Part shown: one piece after another, positions 13,567-26,003 of the stretch
Layout: each line of letters opens with the position of its first letter
Numbering within the stretch: position 1 is the stretch's first letter
Assembly (NCBI RefSeq): GCF_025399195.1
Contig: NW_026252096.1
Span: 186,001-250,000 of the forward strand
DNA: 64,000 nucleotides
Source: Umbelopsis ramanniana AG
Lineage: Eukaryota > Mucoromycota > Umbelopsidomycetes > Umbelopsidales > Umbelopsidaceae
Direction of reading: 5' to 3'
Translations under genes and position numbers: made by a program
The notes under the pieces: generated by a model
Told to the model about the DNA's origin: nothing
What the model saw: only the letters and a program-made list of their open reading frames with translations
The model's database searches: none

Positions 13567-15228
13567 TTAGTTGCCTCTTTGATGAAGAGACTTGGAGTAA
13601 GTCCAAGCGCCATTATCCAAATCATGATGTCCGATCATTAGATCCTTAAGCTGTGTGTTTCGTGCGACATACTGGTCACCCTTATCACTATCTTCCAAAA
13701 ACTGGAAAAGGGTTGGTTTCCACACCTCGTTGGTTGCCTCTCGCTGTTTCTTGAGCTGTCGCTGAAGTTCTTCGATTTTGGACTTTTCAGCGTTAGCAAC
13801 TGTATAGTTCTTAACCTTCAACGCTTCAGTGACAGGTCCCCAAAGTCGATGAGTCTCGTATTGATGCTGTTGTTCGAGAGGTGCAGTGACTCTTTCGGCC
13901 ATGGGTTCAGCATCAGCATCGAACAAAAGGTGCTTGGCGGAGTCGCCTGAAATTGAATAATAGGACTTGTGGCTCCATCGTCCACTTAGGGTGTAATATT
14001 CCTTGCCTCCATAGCTGACCGAGCCCTTGATGCAGTTGGATTCACCTCCAAACCACGGCTTAGGTAAGAATTCCATAACGGTGGTCGCACCATTGGTGCA
14101 TGCGATAGTGCAAGTGCCGCTCAAATCGATATAAGATGCTGCAGTCAAGAATCCCTTGATATTGAGCACAGGGAAGTCGAGCACATATTGCTCATCCCAT
14201 TTCTTGAGATACAAAGTGGCACGGCCCACCTGGTCAACACGGATGGTGGTGCCCTTGAATTTTGACTTTTGGCCACCTAAGGGGTAAGAGTGGCGTTTAA
14301 TAAACAATTCCTAGGGGATCATACCACAGCCAGACGATGAATGACTTACAGTGACCATTTAGAGAAATGCCGGTCTTTTCATCTTCCAAGTAAAAGGCGG
14401 AAATAGGTGGATGATGGGAAACTATATGAGGAAAATTTGTTTGTTGGGGGTTTATCGGTCAGCTTGGTTGGTTATTTGGCTCGGTCACATTTCTTAAGCC
14501 CCAACCCCAGTACTAGTAGGCAGGCCATTGCCATCCTTGGTAAAAAAATAAAAAATTGTGCCGTAGTACGTACCTTGCTCACAAATGCAGTCCACATCGC
14601 CAAGCTTACAGAAGAATTGTTCGCCAAGAACAGGATTGTAAGGCTTCTTCTCATTCAAACCATTGGTACAACGAGAAGCGTAGCTACCCCACAAAGTAGA
14701 CATAAACCAGCGAGCAACTTCGAGCATTCGCTCTGAAGGGATTAGCAAGTACAGGACGGGGTTTGATTAGTAAACTAGATGTAACCTATGAGATTGTGTT
14801 TGGAATTTGTGATGCCTACCTTGGGGCTCGGTAGCCGCCGGGATGGCAGTGAAGGATTGAGGATGATCACCCCAATAGGTTCTGATGACAGCATAAATGA
14901 CAGCGTAATGAAAATAGTGAGTGACTAGTGTTTCCATCAAGGGTGGTGGCATGTCAAGTACACGCAATGGAGCATGTAGAAGATTTCCCAAAAACAACAT
15001 AACTGTCGCAAAAGCTTACCCATATTCCAAGAGAGAAAGTCCATTCAAAAAAAATGCTGGACATGTCAATGACGAAAGGTCCCCGCTGAACCGAATGACG
15101 GTCTTGATAAATTCCTTGAACTGACTGCCAGTGCTGGGCTCAGGATATTTCAACTGAATCTTGTCAGCGTCTTGGGCATCAATAGTGCCGTTCTCAGACA
15201 GGGCAGGACTTGAAAGATCGTTGGCCAT
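13567..15228 (-). CDS. Short oxysterol-binding protein, Kes1/Osh4-like
   Basis: Five exons: 15020-15228, 14820-14881, 14574-14732, 14350-14421 and 13567-14276, 403 residues. No PH domain; the protein is just the lipid-binding ORD, as in Kes1/Osh4. SGDLSSLTCPAFFLNGLSLLEY matches the Kes1 lid region (yeast has NGDLSSLSAPPFILS). Next come EKKPYNPVLGEQF and the ORP fingerprint CEQVSHHPPISAF, whose paired His bind PI4P phosphate. LEQQHQYETHRLWGPVTEALK near the C-terminus is also typical. Osh4 exchanges sterol for PI4P between ER and Golgi/trans-Golgi; that is the likely role here. The EYG|TYWGDHPQSF junction restores the family motif. Confidence 0.94.
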
Positions 15229-16963
15229 TGTTACGAGTAGTTGTAGGAAAAGAGAAAAGAAAAGCGGAAAATGTTTGAAGCAGGTCGGATCGTCGTAAGT
15301 TGATCGTTCGGAGCCTTAATGCACAAAAAAAAATGCTGATACGCAATCGCTGGCCGCCGAATTTTTCACTATGTCACCAAACGTGCTAACGAATGAAATT
15401 TGAAGCTCAACCTATAACATACAGATGGTGGTCAATATGTGACGCACGTCAACACCGCTAGCGTCTTGGCTCGAAGAGATTTGTTGATACCGGACAACAC
15501 CACCATAAAAGATGGCTCGGCAAAAACCAGCCTGATATCCGAGCCGCCTGCAAGGGCAATTCGACGGCCAGTAGTTTATGTGAATGGCGGATATTACATA
15601 ATGTTGAATGTGCCGCTTAAAAAATATACTAGCCGTGCGCATCGTGATGGAGAACAATGTTTTTTTCCGGTGCTTCTTTCACTATTATCTTACCCGCTAT
15701 CCATTTAGCGAGATTGCCAAGCTTATATTTGGTTACAACGATGAGGAAATGCTGCTGAAGCAGTACACGTCTGCCCCACAAATGGTCGTACAGTCGGTAC
15801 TTGAAAACTTTCGCGAGTCGATGTCCAAAAATGGCAACGAGCTGATATTTGCATCTGAGAGCTCGTGAGGTGAGCTTGGTATCATTACTGCATTCTTGGC
15901 AAATTTCATAAGCGCTTACGTTGCATTGAGAAGCCTTCATACAAGAATATGCTTGGTGTTAAAATGTATCTGCCCACTAGTCTGTGAATATTATGTGTTA
16001 CATGTGGCCAATCGGATGTACTGGCCGACGAACGGTCACTCGCCGACATTGTCTCATATTGACGACCGGTCACTCATGGTTTCAACAATCGCGCTCAGAA
16101 CGTGGAAGATTTATAGGCATTGGTTTTACTACGCTTACATAGGTGATCTCAATGGCATAATTGATGTCGCAGATCAATAGATATACTGTACGAGTCGCGT
16201 GCTCCCATAAAGTTCTTGTCCCATGAAATGCCATTATATCATGCCACTCCTCACAGTCATCGCTGATCAATCTATCCGGCATAGTTACGCCGGCGACTGT
16301 CATATTGAGCACAAATATCAATTTTTAGTATGCAAAAGCAGTTAGCAAAGCCAATACCGAAACCAGGGAACTGGCTCCAAAAGGCATGGATAAATACTAT
16401 TGCCGAATATTTGATTTCAGGGCTTTCCTTACCGAGATCTTGCTTCATATCACCAAATCTTTTCCTTCACAACCTTTTCAGGTCGCGGCCCACAGTATTG
16501 GCATGCATCGTATACCTTCACCTTGTTCCTGTTATCTACTAATTGAGTCAAGTTTACGGAAATTCGCGGCACAGATTGGATAATCTGCGCCAGCCGTTCT
16601 GGCCCTACTAGTTTTAAGTGACTTTTAAGTAGCAGTGACTCGGAGCTACTCAGGGAGAACTCAAACGGCATAACATTATAGGTATCCCAATCAGCAGGTT
16701 TCGGTACATCAACAAAGCCGATAGCTTAGCTTAAATATGTATAGAAATTTAATATTTAGACAATAGACGTCCTGGCGTTCATGCCTTGGGTATGTGCCGT
16801 TGATGGACCCTACGAAAAAGATAAAAAGCTCTTTACGGACTTCATTGTCTTTTTGACTCACTGATTGACTTTGCCACTCTGTCCCTGGAAGTTGTGACTG
16901 GCCATTTAGCGCTTTATCCATAAAAATGGCTTTGCACTTTCCGCTACCCTAAAACACCTCGAA
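15229..16963. other. Intergenic with decayed coding-like segments
   Basis: About 1.7 kb upstream of both the Kes1-like gene (minus) and the ADAL gene (plus), so part is promoter. It holds coding-like pieces on the minus strand at about 16450-16731 (reads FVDVPKPADWDTYNVMPFEF, later KVKVYDACQYCGP), 16082-16321 and 15629-15940. They do not form one coherent gene and match no family I can name. A near-identical 16-bp direct repeat (core GAMCGGTCACTC) occurs at about 16028 and 16060. The whole looks like the remains of an old gene or mobile element. Confidence 0.4.
16450..16731 (-). pseudogene. Unrecognised coding-like remnant
   Basis: An open stretch of about 93 codons on the minus strand with good amino-acid character: FVDVPKPADWDTYNV, then MPFEFSLSSSESLLLKSHLK, LVGPERLAQIIQSVPRISVN and KVKVYDACQYCGP. 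The Cys pair (CxxC) followed by Gly-Pro hints at a zinc-binding end. Neighbouring pieces at lower coordinates do not continue it cleanly, so it seems to be a fragment. The arrangement faintly recalls N-terminal parts of transposase-like proteins in zygomycete genomes, but that is a guess. Confidence 0.3.
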
Positions 16964-18280
16964 ATGCCAGCATTTACAGGGGATCTGAAAGCATTTTGTG
17001 TTGCATTGCCAAAAGTCGAACTCCATGCCCATATCAATGGCTCCATTAGCTTTGATACCATCAAAAAGTTAACGGAAAGGAAGGCAAGGCGCAACAACGT
17101 TGTGAGTACAGCCAAGTTGACTTTGTCTACAGGAACTAACCAGTCCGTGTATAGAAAGCTGAAAAGCCGTACCTAGCTGACTACCAGATACCTGAAAACA
17201 GTCTGGATGGCATCAATGAGTGAGTGTCGAAATCATTGTAGCTTAAATACCGCTGCGCCTCCAAAATCTAACAGGGCGGCCTTTCTTAGTTTCTTTCCTC
17301 TGTTTAAACTGATCTATCAGCTTACTGACGATATCGAGGCAATCAAAATAGTCACCCGAGATGTCATTGACGAATTTGCTAAAGACGGGACACGGTATCT
17401 AGAGCTGAGAAGTACACCAAGAAAATACGATGACACAGACTTGAAGACGAAGGATCTGTATGTTCAAACTGTTCTATCGGTCATCAACCAGCCTCGGGAC
17501 GATATAGTTGTCAAGCTAATTCTGTCAGTGGATCGACGCAACACCTTGGAGGAAGCGATGGAAACGGTTGAATTGGCGATCAAGTACAAAAATCAAGGCG
17601 TTGTCGCAGTTGATCTGTGTGGGGATGTCCATGCTGGAACGTTCGAGACCGTCAAGCCTGCATTCCTTAAAGCGCAGCAACATGGGTTGAAAGTAACGCT
17701 TCATTTTTGTGAGGTGAGTTTCATTTTCTGCTGTGCAAGTGAGCGAAAGCGCAGAAAATTCATCACATCCCTCTCTATAAGGTGCCCGAAAACCTTCCTG
17801 AAGCACCTTCTCTATTGGCCATATCACCCGATCGATTGGGTCATGCTACGCTGTTGGACGAAGCTTGCCGCAGTCAAATATATCAGGAACGCATCCCAAT
17901 CGAAGTATGCATGACTTCCAATGTTCTAAGCAAAACTGTCCCAAAATATGAAGATCACCATGTGAAGGACCTTCTTCTTGCAGGACAACCATTTGTGATT
18001 TGCGTAAGTCGCGCTTTTGACTCTGTTGATGTACATGACATGGATGCTCATCTTAGTATATTGAATGTGATAGACGGACGACAAGGGCGTTTTTAGAGCT
18101 GACCTGTCAGATGAGTATATGCGGGCAGCCACCGCTTTCACTATGACCAACCAACAATTGTATGAAGCATCGTTCGCTTCTATAGACGCCATCTTTGCTG
18201 GCGATGCAACCAAGGAATCTATTCGAAAAGAATGGAATCAATGGTATGAAAGAAATGTACACTACTTTGACAAAGTCTAG
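16964..18280 (+). CDS. Adenosine deaminase-like protein (ADAL / MAPDA type)
   Basis: Five exons: 16964-17101, 17155-17219, 17275-17713, 17782-18003 and 18074-18280, 356 residues. The metal and catalytic motifs of the adenosine deaminase fold are in order: PKVELHAHINGSIS, VAVDLCGDV, LKVTLHFCEV, SPDRLGHATLLDE, EVCMTSNVLS and TDDKGVF. The ELHAHxNGS form with RLGHAT and TSN/TDD places it with ADAL, which in plants and animals deaminates N6-methyl-AMP to IMP during RNA catabolism, rather than with secreted ADGF or classical ADA. The start was chosen at 16964 because earlier ATGs close at once. Confidence 0.93.
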
Positions 18281-18467
18281 TTATAAGAGATAGAGTGTCA
18301 TAACCTTAGTTAACTACTGCATATAATGAAGAATGAACTATTCAAAACAGAATACATGTTTCATAAACAGATAATGTTATCGCCACGGTAGAGGGTTTTG
18401 TACATTGAGCATGACATTTAAACTTTATGTAGAATTGGTATGAATGAGAATAAAATATCAAATGGAC

Positions 18468-19784
<1,317 letters not shown>

Positions 19785-19881
19785 TCAACTTCCGTGTCAC
19801 CATCACCAACTTGCGCTGAGAGGAATTTTTTTTTTTAATCCCCAAATTTCTGGTTATTTTATTTTTTAAACCATGTCATAT

Positions 19882-21861
19882 TTACACTTCTTCATCTGAA
19901 TTATCTTTGTGTTCAAAACGCAGTCGACTAGGTGACGACGCTAAGGAAGCAAAGGGTGGAAGGGATGTTTGTACAGACTGTACGACGTGTTGATTAGACG
20001 ACGACTGTTGAGCCAGTGTCCGAAGCAAAGTACGTTCACGCCCATCTCTTGGAGGAGGTTGTATAGCTCGTGAATTTTCCTCTAAACGCAGTGCACTTTT
20101 TGGATCCGTAGTCTGTTCTTCATTCTATTTTGAGGAAGAGAAATCGTGTTTTCCATATGAGCTCAAACAATGCCTCGACAAAGAAACTGGTGCTTTGGCC
20201 AATACTTTACCTGGTTGGGTTGAGCTCTTCGCTTCTTTGCACTTTCTTTTAGCTTCTCCCACCGTTCCTTGTATTTACTCATGAGGTCTTTTTGTCTATT
20301 GTACTCTACCCGTAACGCCATTACTTCATCCTCTAATTCCTTGATACGAGCCTGTGGGTTGGATGTAGCTGATGCTGCAAATAATACTGTTGGTAACAAT
20401 TATAAACTTGCTACTTTTCGTCTTCACAATTGCTTACCACTAGTACCCTCGTTGGGTTTGGATGATTTAGATAGAACGCTGGCTGCTCCATATTGACCAT
20501 TAATCATAGAAGATTTCATAGATTCCTGACTTTGCATAATCCGCTTTGCCTGCTTTTGCACATCGTTTCTGAATTGTAATATACTACTCTTCAAGACATT
20601 GCCTTCGTCTGCCGCCTTTTCCATAAAAATCGCTGCAATTAATATAACGTAGATAAACATTAATCTCCATTAAGTGTAAAGTGTACCTTTTTCCAGTATG
20701 AAACCTGTCGTGATAACTTATCCACGGTATTCTTCAAGTGTTTGTTTTCAATGGCGTATTCTTCTATGGTTTTGGATCTACTCGACCCAGACGTCAGAAA
20801 TCATTTCAAACAACTATTCTCTATATCTATGTGAAAGTGACGTACGGTATGGGCATTTCGGAAGCGGTGGTATTATTGGAGTCGTCGATTATGATCTTTG
20901 GAGTTGATGGCGTCTGAGGCTGAACAACAAAAAATGATTCCATCATGGACGCTTCTATTTGATGTTGGATTGGGAGTTTGCTGAGATCACCTTGTTGTGT
21001 TGCATAGATATTGGTATCTTCCATTAAGGCTTTAGGATTATCTTCCTCGTTCAAGGGTACACTGGCAAATGCAACTGGATTTGAGAGTTTCTGAACCAAG
21101 GTTTCTACAGCATTCCAAAATTTGTTGAATGGATCCGAGTCGTCCTGATAATATGAAAAATGTTTACTATAAAAATACTCATCTAGAGTGTTTGAACAAA
21201 CCATACATACGTCGTTTTGATCATTCAAAAGTGCATAAGAGTCATCAATCGCTTGAGAACCAAGCAAATGAGACTGGTGGCTGGTAGAGTATGTATTTGA
21301 AGGGATGCGATCATGATAACCGTTGCTCTTATGAATGGCTAGGTTGCTTAACCTATCGTTGGTAGATTGCATTTTGGAGTTGTTTGGCGTTGCTGAGGAA
21401 GATATACTTGTGGGCTGTGACGAAGTGGATGAATTGTCGGAGCCCCGTATTGATGACTGTGGTTCGTTTGCCTTGGCAGCTTTAAGAAATAAAGTCTTTG
21501 CCTTTCTACTGTGGTTCATCACTAGTAAGCGAAGTGTTTTGACAGCCTAAATAGCAAATAATGTCAGGACCAGGCTTTAGTGAGTTTGTGCCATTTATCA
21601 ACCTACCTCTGGATCTTGGGCAAACACAATAGCTTTTTGAAATTGCTCTAGGATTCAAGTCAGAAAGCATGTTGGAACTACGAGAATTCGACGCAGTATT
21701 AAAGCATTACCTGCTGCTAACGAATGGGCTGTGGCAGCCTTATCCCATTGCTCTCTATCCTCGCAGTCATCGGCCTCATTAGCATATGCGTGGCCCTGTA
21801 ACAAGAATAACTTAGTTCAAAGTGAATGCCATATAGCTCCAAGTAATGATACTTGCTGCAT
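19882..21861 (-). CDS. MIT-domain and coiled-coil protein, NRBF2/Atg38-like
   Basis: Eight exons: 21853-21861, 21711-21795, 21607-21647, 20846-21546, 20687-20777, 20438-20615, 20211-20374 and 19882-20124, 503 residues. An N-terminal helical MIT-like unit (GHAYANEADDCEDREQWDKA, AEQFQKAIVFAQDPEAVKTL, NHSRKAKTLF) is followed by a Ser/Asn-rich linker, a DPFNKFWNAVETLVQKLSNP segment and two long coiled coils (KTIEEYAIENKHLKNTVDKL; ARIKELEDEVMALRVEYNRQ). This order fits NRBF2/Atg38, a subunit of the autophagy PI3-kinase complex I, but the family is weakly conserved, so this is a tentative call. The first coding exon is 9 bases (MQQ). The exon at 20615 uses a weak acceptor (GGAAAAG); the nearer GCAG would shift the frame into a stop. 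Confidence 0.7.
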
Positions 21862-22107
21862 TGACAGGACTGGACGTTGGTGTCGCCATTTATAAGGTTA
21901 AAACTAAGGATATGGTGGATAGGCGAGGAATTAAGTCTGATATACTGCTGGTAATGCTCGTGATCGAAATTTGAACCTCGTGGCAAATTTCAAAGGATTG
22001 CTTAGTCTTTCAGACCAAATTGTAAAAACGTAAAAGAAATGGCATATACAAAACATATATTTATAAGCTACATGAAGGCTACTATCCTAACATTAATGAG
22101 TCACGAA

Positions 22108-23214
22108 CTATGCGCTAGCAGAAACAGGTTGTTTCTGTTCCTTTTCCAGCTGAGCACGCTTGCTCATGGCTTGGAGATTCTTATAAGGAGTTTCCAATGA
22201 AGGTGGCAGGGTTTTAACAAAGCGGTCTTCGTTCATCCAGTCCAAACCGTGTTGGAAAATGTTGGCAGCACGATGATGTCCTCCTTCAGTGCTTCCAAAG
22301 GAAGCGTGAAGTGTGGCACGCTTATTGGCACAGTAATAGATGGCACGGTGCAAGATATTGTTGTTATAGAAGACGGTTTGGCCAGCCTTCAGATGAACCT
22401 GAAGTTGATCGGGCATATTGCGACTCAAAGGATCATTGACAGTGATTTCTCGTTCTTCAGCGGTTCTGATCCGATGGTGTGAGGCTGGAACAACGAATAA
22501 GCAAGATTCGTCATACAAAGCGCTATCAGGGGACATGCATTACCTATCAGTTAGCTACATGGCCGAGAAAAAAACACAATGGCTACTCATTTCCTTGTTA
22601 CTTACGTATTCCATTGTGTTCCATAGTGAGGAATTTTAAGAAGTTCACGCTCCTCATCTGCAGGTACCTTTGGCTTGATGGCGTCACGGTGCCAGGGGAG
22701 ATCGAAATCAGAATCTTGTGGGTTAACCAGCATGTTGAACAACTCTGTTACGTTTCCAATGTGTAAGCACTCGTTCATCCATACATACATGAGATACAAT
22801 TAATTACCCACCGAGTTGCAATTCTTCGGGCTTCACTTCCAATAGCTCGCAAACGGCATTGATCATCTCCTCGCTACCATACCATTCGGCGAAGACAGGT
22901 TCACCGAGCTCCGGGTTCAAGAGATGCTGAACTCCCCACACGTCTGTTCCTTCGTTCCACGGGGGGAATGGAGTACCAACTAGTCGTCTAAAAATTGATG
23001 CGTTGGTAAAAAAAAATCCCTTCGAGTTTAGCATCGTAACCTTCCAAACCTCTTACCGTTCCTTCCATTCACCATCTCGTGCCTTCTTGATGACCCGTTC
23101 GGCTGCTTGACGAAGAGGCTCTAGTAGCTCAGGCTTGATGAGATTATCAATGATAACAAACCCATCGGTAGTCATAGCATCATGGGCGGGGCGTCCGTCA
23201 GTGGAGTATAACAT
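22108..23214 (-). CDS. Phytanoyl-CoA dioxygenase (PhyH) family protein
   Basis: Four exons: 23057-23214, 22812-22987, 22606-22744 and 22108-22522, 295 residues. It starts with DGFVIIDNLIKPELLEPLRQ, typical of PhyH proteins. The Fe(II) facial triad is visible as HxD in LPWHRDAI and a distal His in YCANKRATLHASFGS; the Arg for 2-oxoglutarate probably lies in the same segment. These are Fe(II)/2-oxoglutarate oxygenases; substrates in fungi range from phytanoyl-CoA to secondary metabolites, so the reaction here is unknown. No PTS1 is evident at the C-terminus (ends PVSASA). A GAA repeat lies just upstream in the likely 5' UTR. Confidence 0.9.
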
Positions 23215-23713
23215 TGTTGTTTGGTAAAGAAGAAGAAGAAGAAGAAGAATGTGTCATACAGGGTTTTTCGGGCGTCCAATTTATAGCTTACGAGGGGGAA
23301 ATACCTGGTGGGAAAAAAATTGTGCAACCTGTTGGTTAGCTAATCATACGGAAGGGTCTTCAGGGTCTCCCCGCCCTTTCCCTTTTCAACAGCTGGCAAT
23401 TGACAGTAGAGTTGTTTCCATAAATATGGAACATTGAATCAATGGACATAATATATTTGGATACAAATAAAAACTAGATGAAATGAAATATGTTGCTGAT
23501 AAGAAAAAAGACATTTACAAAGTGATGGTGGGGATTCTCAAAAAGCCAAGTGGGTAATATGAAGCCGGATGCAACTAGAGTCAGCGCCTTGCCTTCCTCC
23601 GAGGATGCGGTGCAATAACCATTTTGATTCTGAAGTGAATTTAAGGTTCTTCATATACCTCGGTTATTGTGCAGATTCGGAACGAGAAAAAAATATATGC
23701 TAAAAACTCCCAT
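23215..23713. other. Spacer between PhyH start and bZIP 3' end
   Basis: About 500 bases; contains the PhyH promoter/5' UTR with a GAA microsatellite, then AT-rich 3' sequence of the bZIP gene. No coding signal. Confidence 0.5.
23226..23249. repeat. (AAG)n microsatellite
   Basis: Seven tandem AAG/GAA units on the plus strand (TTC on the sense strand of the PhyH gene), starting about a dozen bases upstream of its start codon, so in the likely 5' UTR. Confidence 0.9.
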
Positions 23714-24580
23714 CTAAGTTGATGCTGCGTTGGCATCGCTTGATCGATTCTCTGAAGCTTGAGATTGAGCTAACTCGCCAAGGTGCTGACCTACGTTGTG
23801 AATAAATTGTAGTCCGGGATGGCCTAATTTTGCGTTTAATTCTTCCACTTCTTTCATCAATCGATAGCTCTCTGATCCCTCTTGCATAGAGTCAAGGGCA
23901 AGCTTGGCATTTGCTTCTTCCATCTCTTTGCGTAGTCGCAAATTCTCTTCTTCCAGCCTTGCAATTTTTTCTTCCATGCCTTGCACATAATTCTTCTTTT
24001 TCTTACGGCACTCTTTGGCAGCCATTCGGTTTCGAAGCAAGCGGCGCTGACGACGCTCATCATCAGTTAGCGCTCGACTATTGTTAGCACGCTTGCGTTG
24101 ATGTTCACTGTCTCCATCACCATTTACTTGACCAGCGGCAGTTCCATCCATATTGGAAAGATGCGGTGGTCCGGGCAGCGACGTGATAACGTTGGCTGCT
24201 TGGAGGGACTGAAGCAAAGTAGAGCTTAAGTTGCCGGGCACAGAGATAGGAGACACCATAGCATTAGCGAGAGATGCAGCCAAGTCTTGTTGACCATTAG
24301 CTTGTGCGTACTGCAATATTTGCTGTTGCTGTTCAGCCGTCAATACAAGGCCCGACGTGTTCTGAGCACTTGTTAAAGCAGCGTTCAACGCGGCACCATT
24401 GAGAGGTGAAGTGGCATGATTCTCATCAGAGGGAGATACAGATGGGGAAGGGGGAGCAGAAGCTTTCCTATGAGTTAGGTGATCATGTTCTGAATCACTG
24501 TCGGCGTCACGCTTGGAGCCAGTCGTCTCTTCTTTAACATATCGCTCGACCTCAGCTAGGTTGTGGACGTCAGCGGGCAT
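23714..24580 (-). CDS. bZIP transcription factor, CREB/ATF-like
   Basis: Single exon, 288 residues. The basic region (about residues 172-200) is RRQRRLLRNRMAAKECRKKK, with the invariant N-x7-R as NRMAAKECR, followed by KNYVQGMEEKIARLEEENLR and further heptad leucines. Lys-Glu-Cys-Arg-Lys-Lys followed by KxYVxxME is close to animal CREB/CREM (AARECRRKKKEYVKCLE), so it should bind TGACGTCA-type sites. The N-terminal two-thirds is Gln/Ala/Ser-rich and disordered, including QQQQILQYAQANGQQ, a possible activation region. The intronless state is unusual beside its neighbours. A CRE-like TGACGTCG lies 22 bases before its own start, which suggests autoregulation. Confidence 0.95.
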   Translation of the reverse strand: MPADVHNLAEVERYVKEETTGSKRDADSDSEHDHLTHRKASAPPSPSVSPSDENHATSPLNGAALNAALTSAQNTSGLVLTAEQQQQILQYAQANGQQDLAASLANAMVSPISVPGNLSSTLLQSLQAANVITSLPGPPHLSNMDGTAAGQVNGDGDSEHQRKRANNSRALTDDERRQRRLLRNRMAAKECRKKKKNYVQGMEEKIARLEEENLRLRKEMEEANAKLALDSMQEGSESYRLMKEVEELNAKLGHPGLQFIHNVGQHLGELAQSQASENRSSDANAAST

Positions 24581-25256
24581 TTTGGGATAAGAGCAAGTGG
24601 TTGACGTCGTCTTGATGACGAAGACAACAAAAGAAAAGAATGGATGACATAAGCATCTAATTTTTGTGATATAAATAAATTCATGACAATCGGAGATGCA
24701 ATTGTTAGTTCGAAGTGAACATTTGCCCGTGTATTTTCGACCATTTCAACCGCGCGGAACAGTTTAAAAATATATTCTGCAAACCATCCATTATAAATAT
24801 ATGGAAAATGGCAAACGTCCTCGTGATATGCACGTCTTGAAGGAGTCTCTGGAAGCCAGTTCCCCAACCAGGGCTGCCTAACCATGACGCCATAAACTGC
24901 ATGCAATTAATTGTGATAGTCCAAGGGCGATGCTCGCTGTAGAATGAAGTATGTGAGCACGCTATCATTTTCTAGGATTGCAAGTATTATGATATACAGT
25001 TTATGTGTTTATTTTACAAAAGCAAGACCACAAATAATAGTACTATGCAACATCGCGGATGGTTAGTGACTCAACAACCGCTTGCTTAAATCGATCTGGG
25101 ATAAAGTTGTGTAATGTGCTGTGATATATGCACTATCTATTGAGGATGGTAGGCATACCATTTGCAAAAAGCTCCTTAATTGGTCAACACAAAGAGCATT
25201 AGTTTCCGTATTAAACACAGTGGCAAGTGTGTTTCTTTGTTGCAGTAAAATTGCCT
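24581..25256. other. Spacer between bZIP start and unknown gene 3' end
   Basis: About 680 bases with the bZIP promoter. Apart from the CRE-like octamer at 24602 nothing recognised. Confidence 0.5.
24602..24609. promoter_or_regulatory. CRE-like site TGACGTCG before the bZIP gene
   Basis: TGACGTCG 22 bases upstream of the bZIP start codon, followed 6 bases later by a second half-site (TGACG). It is identical to the octamer upstream of NDUFV2. Confidence 0.35.
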
Positions 25257-26003
25257 TCAGTAGTACAGCATGGAATAATCAGCGTCGTCTTCCTTTTTGG
25301 CATCAGATGTGAAGATGTTGGCGGTGGTATCCGGCCGTGCTGTTCTTCTGCTGAAAATGCGCCTCGTTGTGGGATGGTTCCTCCGTATAGATGACTCTTT
25401 GTCGTCTTGCCCTGAAGAGTCCTCATTTGAATCGATGTCCATACTGGAGGGTGTAGAACGCCGCTCTCTTCGAGTTCGCTTCGTTTTGGTCGAGTCAGGG
25501 CGATGTCTATTCTGGACTAGATCTCGCCAGGATATCGATACTGAGTTATCAACAAACTTGTCACTATCCAACAAGCTATCGGTCAATGCAAAAGGGTTTC
25601 GCGCCGTCAGATCTTTCGGGACCGAGAAAGAACCACCTTGGAGGTCAACAAAATCGAATTCGTTGCCACCGTATAAATCGCATGATCGAGGTAAATCTCG
25701 GTAAGGCGAATAAGGCCGTACAAATAGATTACTTTTTCGTGAGCCTGGTTTTTCTTCGCCGACGTTGAGAGGGCTTGGGCTCAGGCTGCGACCATGTAAT
25801 AAGCTTTTCAAATCTTTCCCCTCCAGTTCAGAGAGCGAACTAGTGGTTCTGTGACGGTGCATGTGCCTTGAAGGCGACGTCATTCTTCTCCGTATCGTTT
25901 TTTGGGGAAGGTCATCGATTTGCATTCTTGATTCGAAGTCCCTCAGAGTAAATGGTTCACTTGACGATGGGTTCGGATCTTGTGTATTGAGAATGTCCGA
26001 CAT
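25257..26003 (-). CDS. Unknown low-complexity protein
   Basis: Single open frame of 248 codons from ATG to TGA. I do not recognise it. The product is mostly disordered and rich in Arg, Ser, Asp and Pro: RRRMTSPSRHMHRHRTTSSL, a basic region around KTKRTRRERRSTP, an acidic-Ser patch (DIDSNEDSSGQDD) and a C-terminus DDADYSMLYY. Several SP/TP sites (SPSPL, TPSS) and RxxS sites suggest a phosphorylated, probably nuclear protein. The length without stops and the normal start support a real gene; the opposite strand also has a shorter open frame (25297-25704), which is taken as a shadow. Confidence 0.6.
   Translation of the reverse strand: MSDILNTQDPNPSSSEPFTLRDFESRMQIDDLPQKTIRRRMTSPSRHMHRHRTTSSLSELEGKDLKSLLHGRSLSPSPLNVGEEKPGSRKSNLFVRPYSPYRDLPRSCDLYGGNEFDFVDLQGGSFSVPKDLTARNPFALTDSLLDSDKFVDNSVSISWRDLVQNRHRPDSTKTKRTRRERRSTPSSMDIDSNEDSSGQDDKESSIRRNHPTTRRIFSRRTARPDTTANIFTSDAKKEDDADYSMLYY

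Noticed and set aside
24556-24968. Minus-strand frames upstream of the bZIP gene
   Set aside because: They lie in the promoter, lack domains and differ in composition from coding sequence; not called.
25297-25704. Plus-strand open frame of 135 codons
   Set aside because: It is the antisense of the longer, ATG-started 248-codon minus-strand gene; composition is that of a shadow frame.
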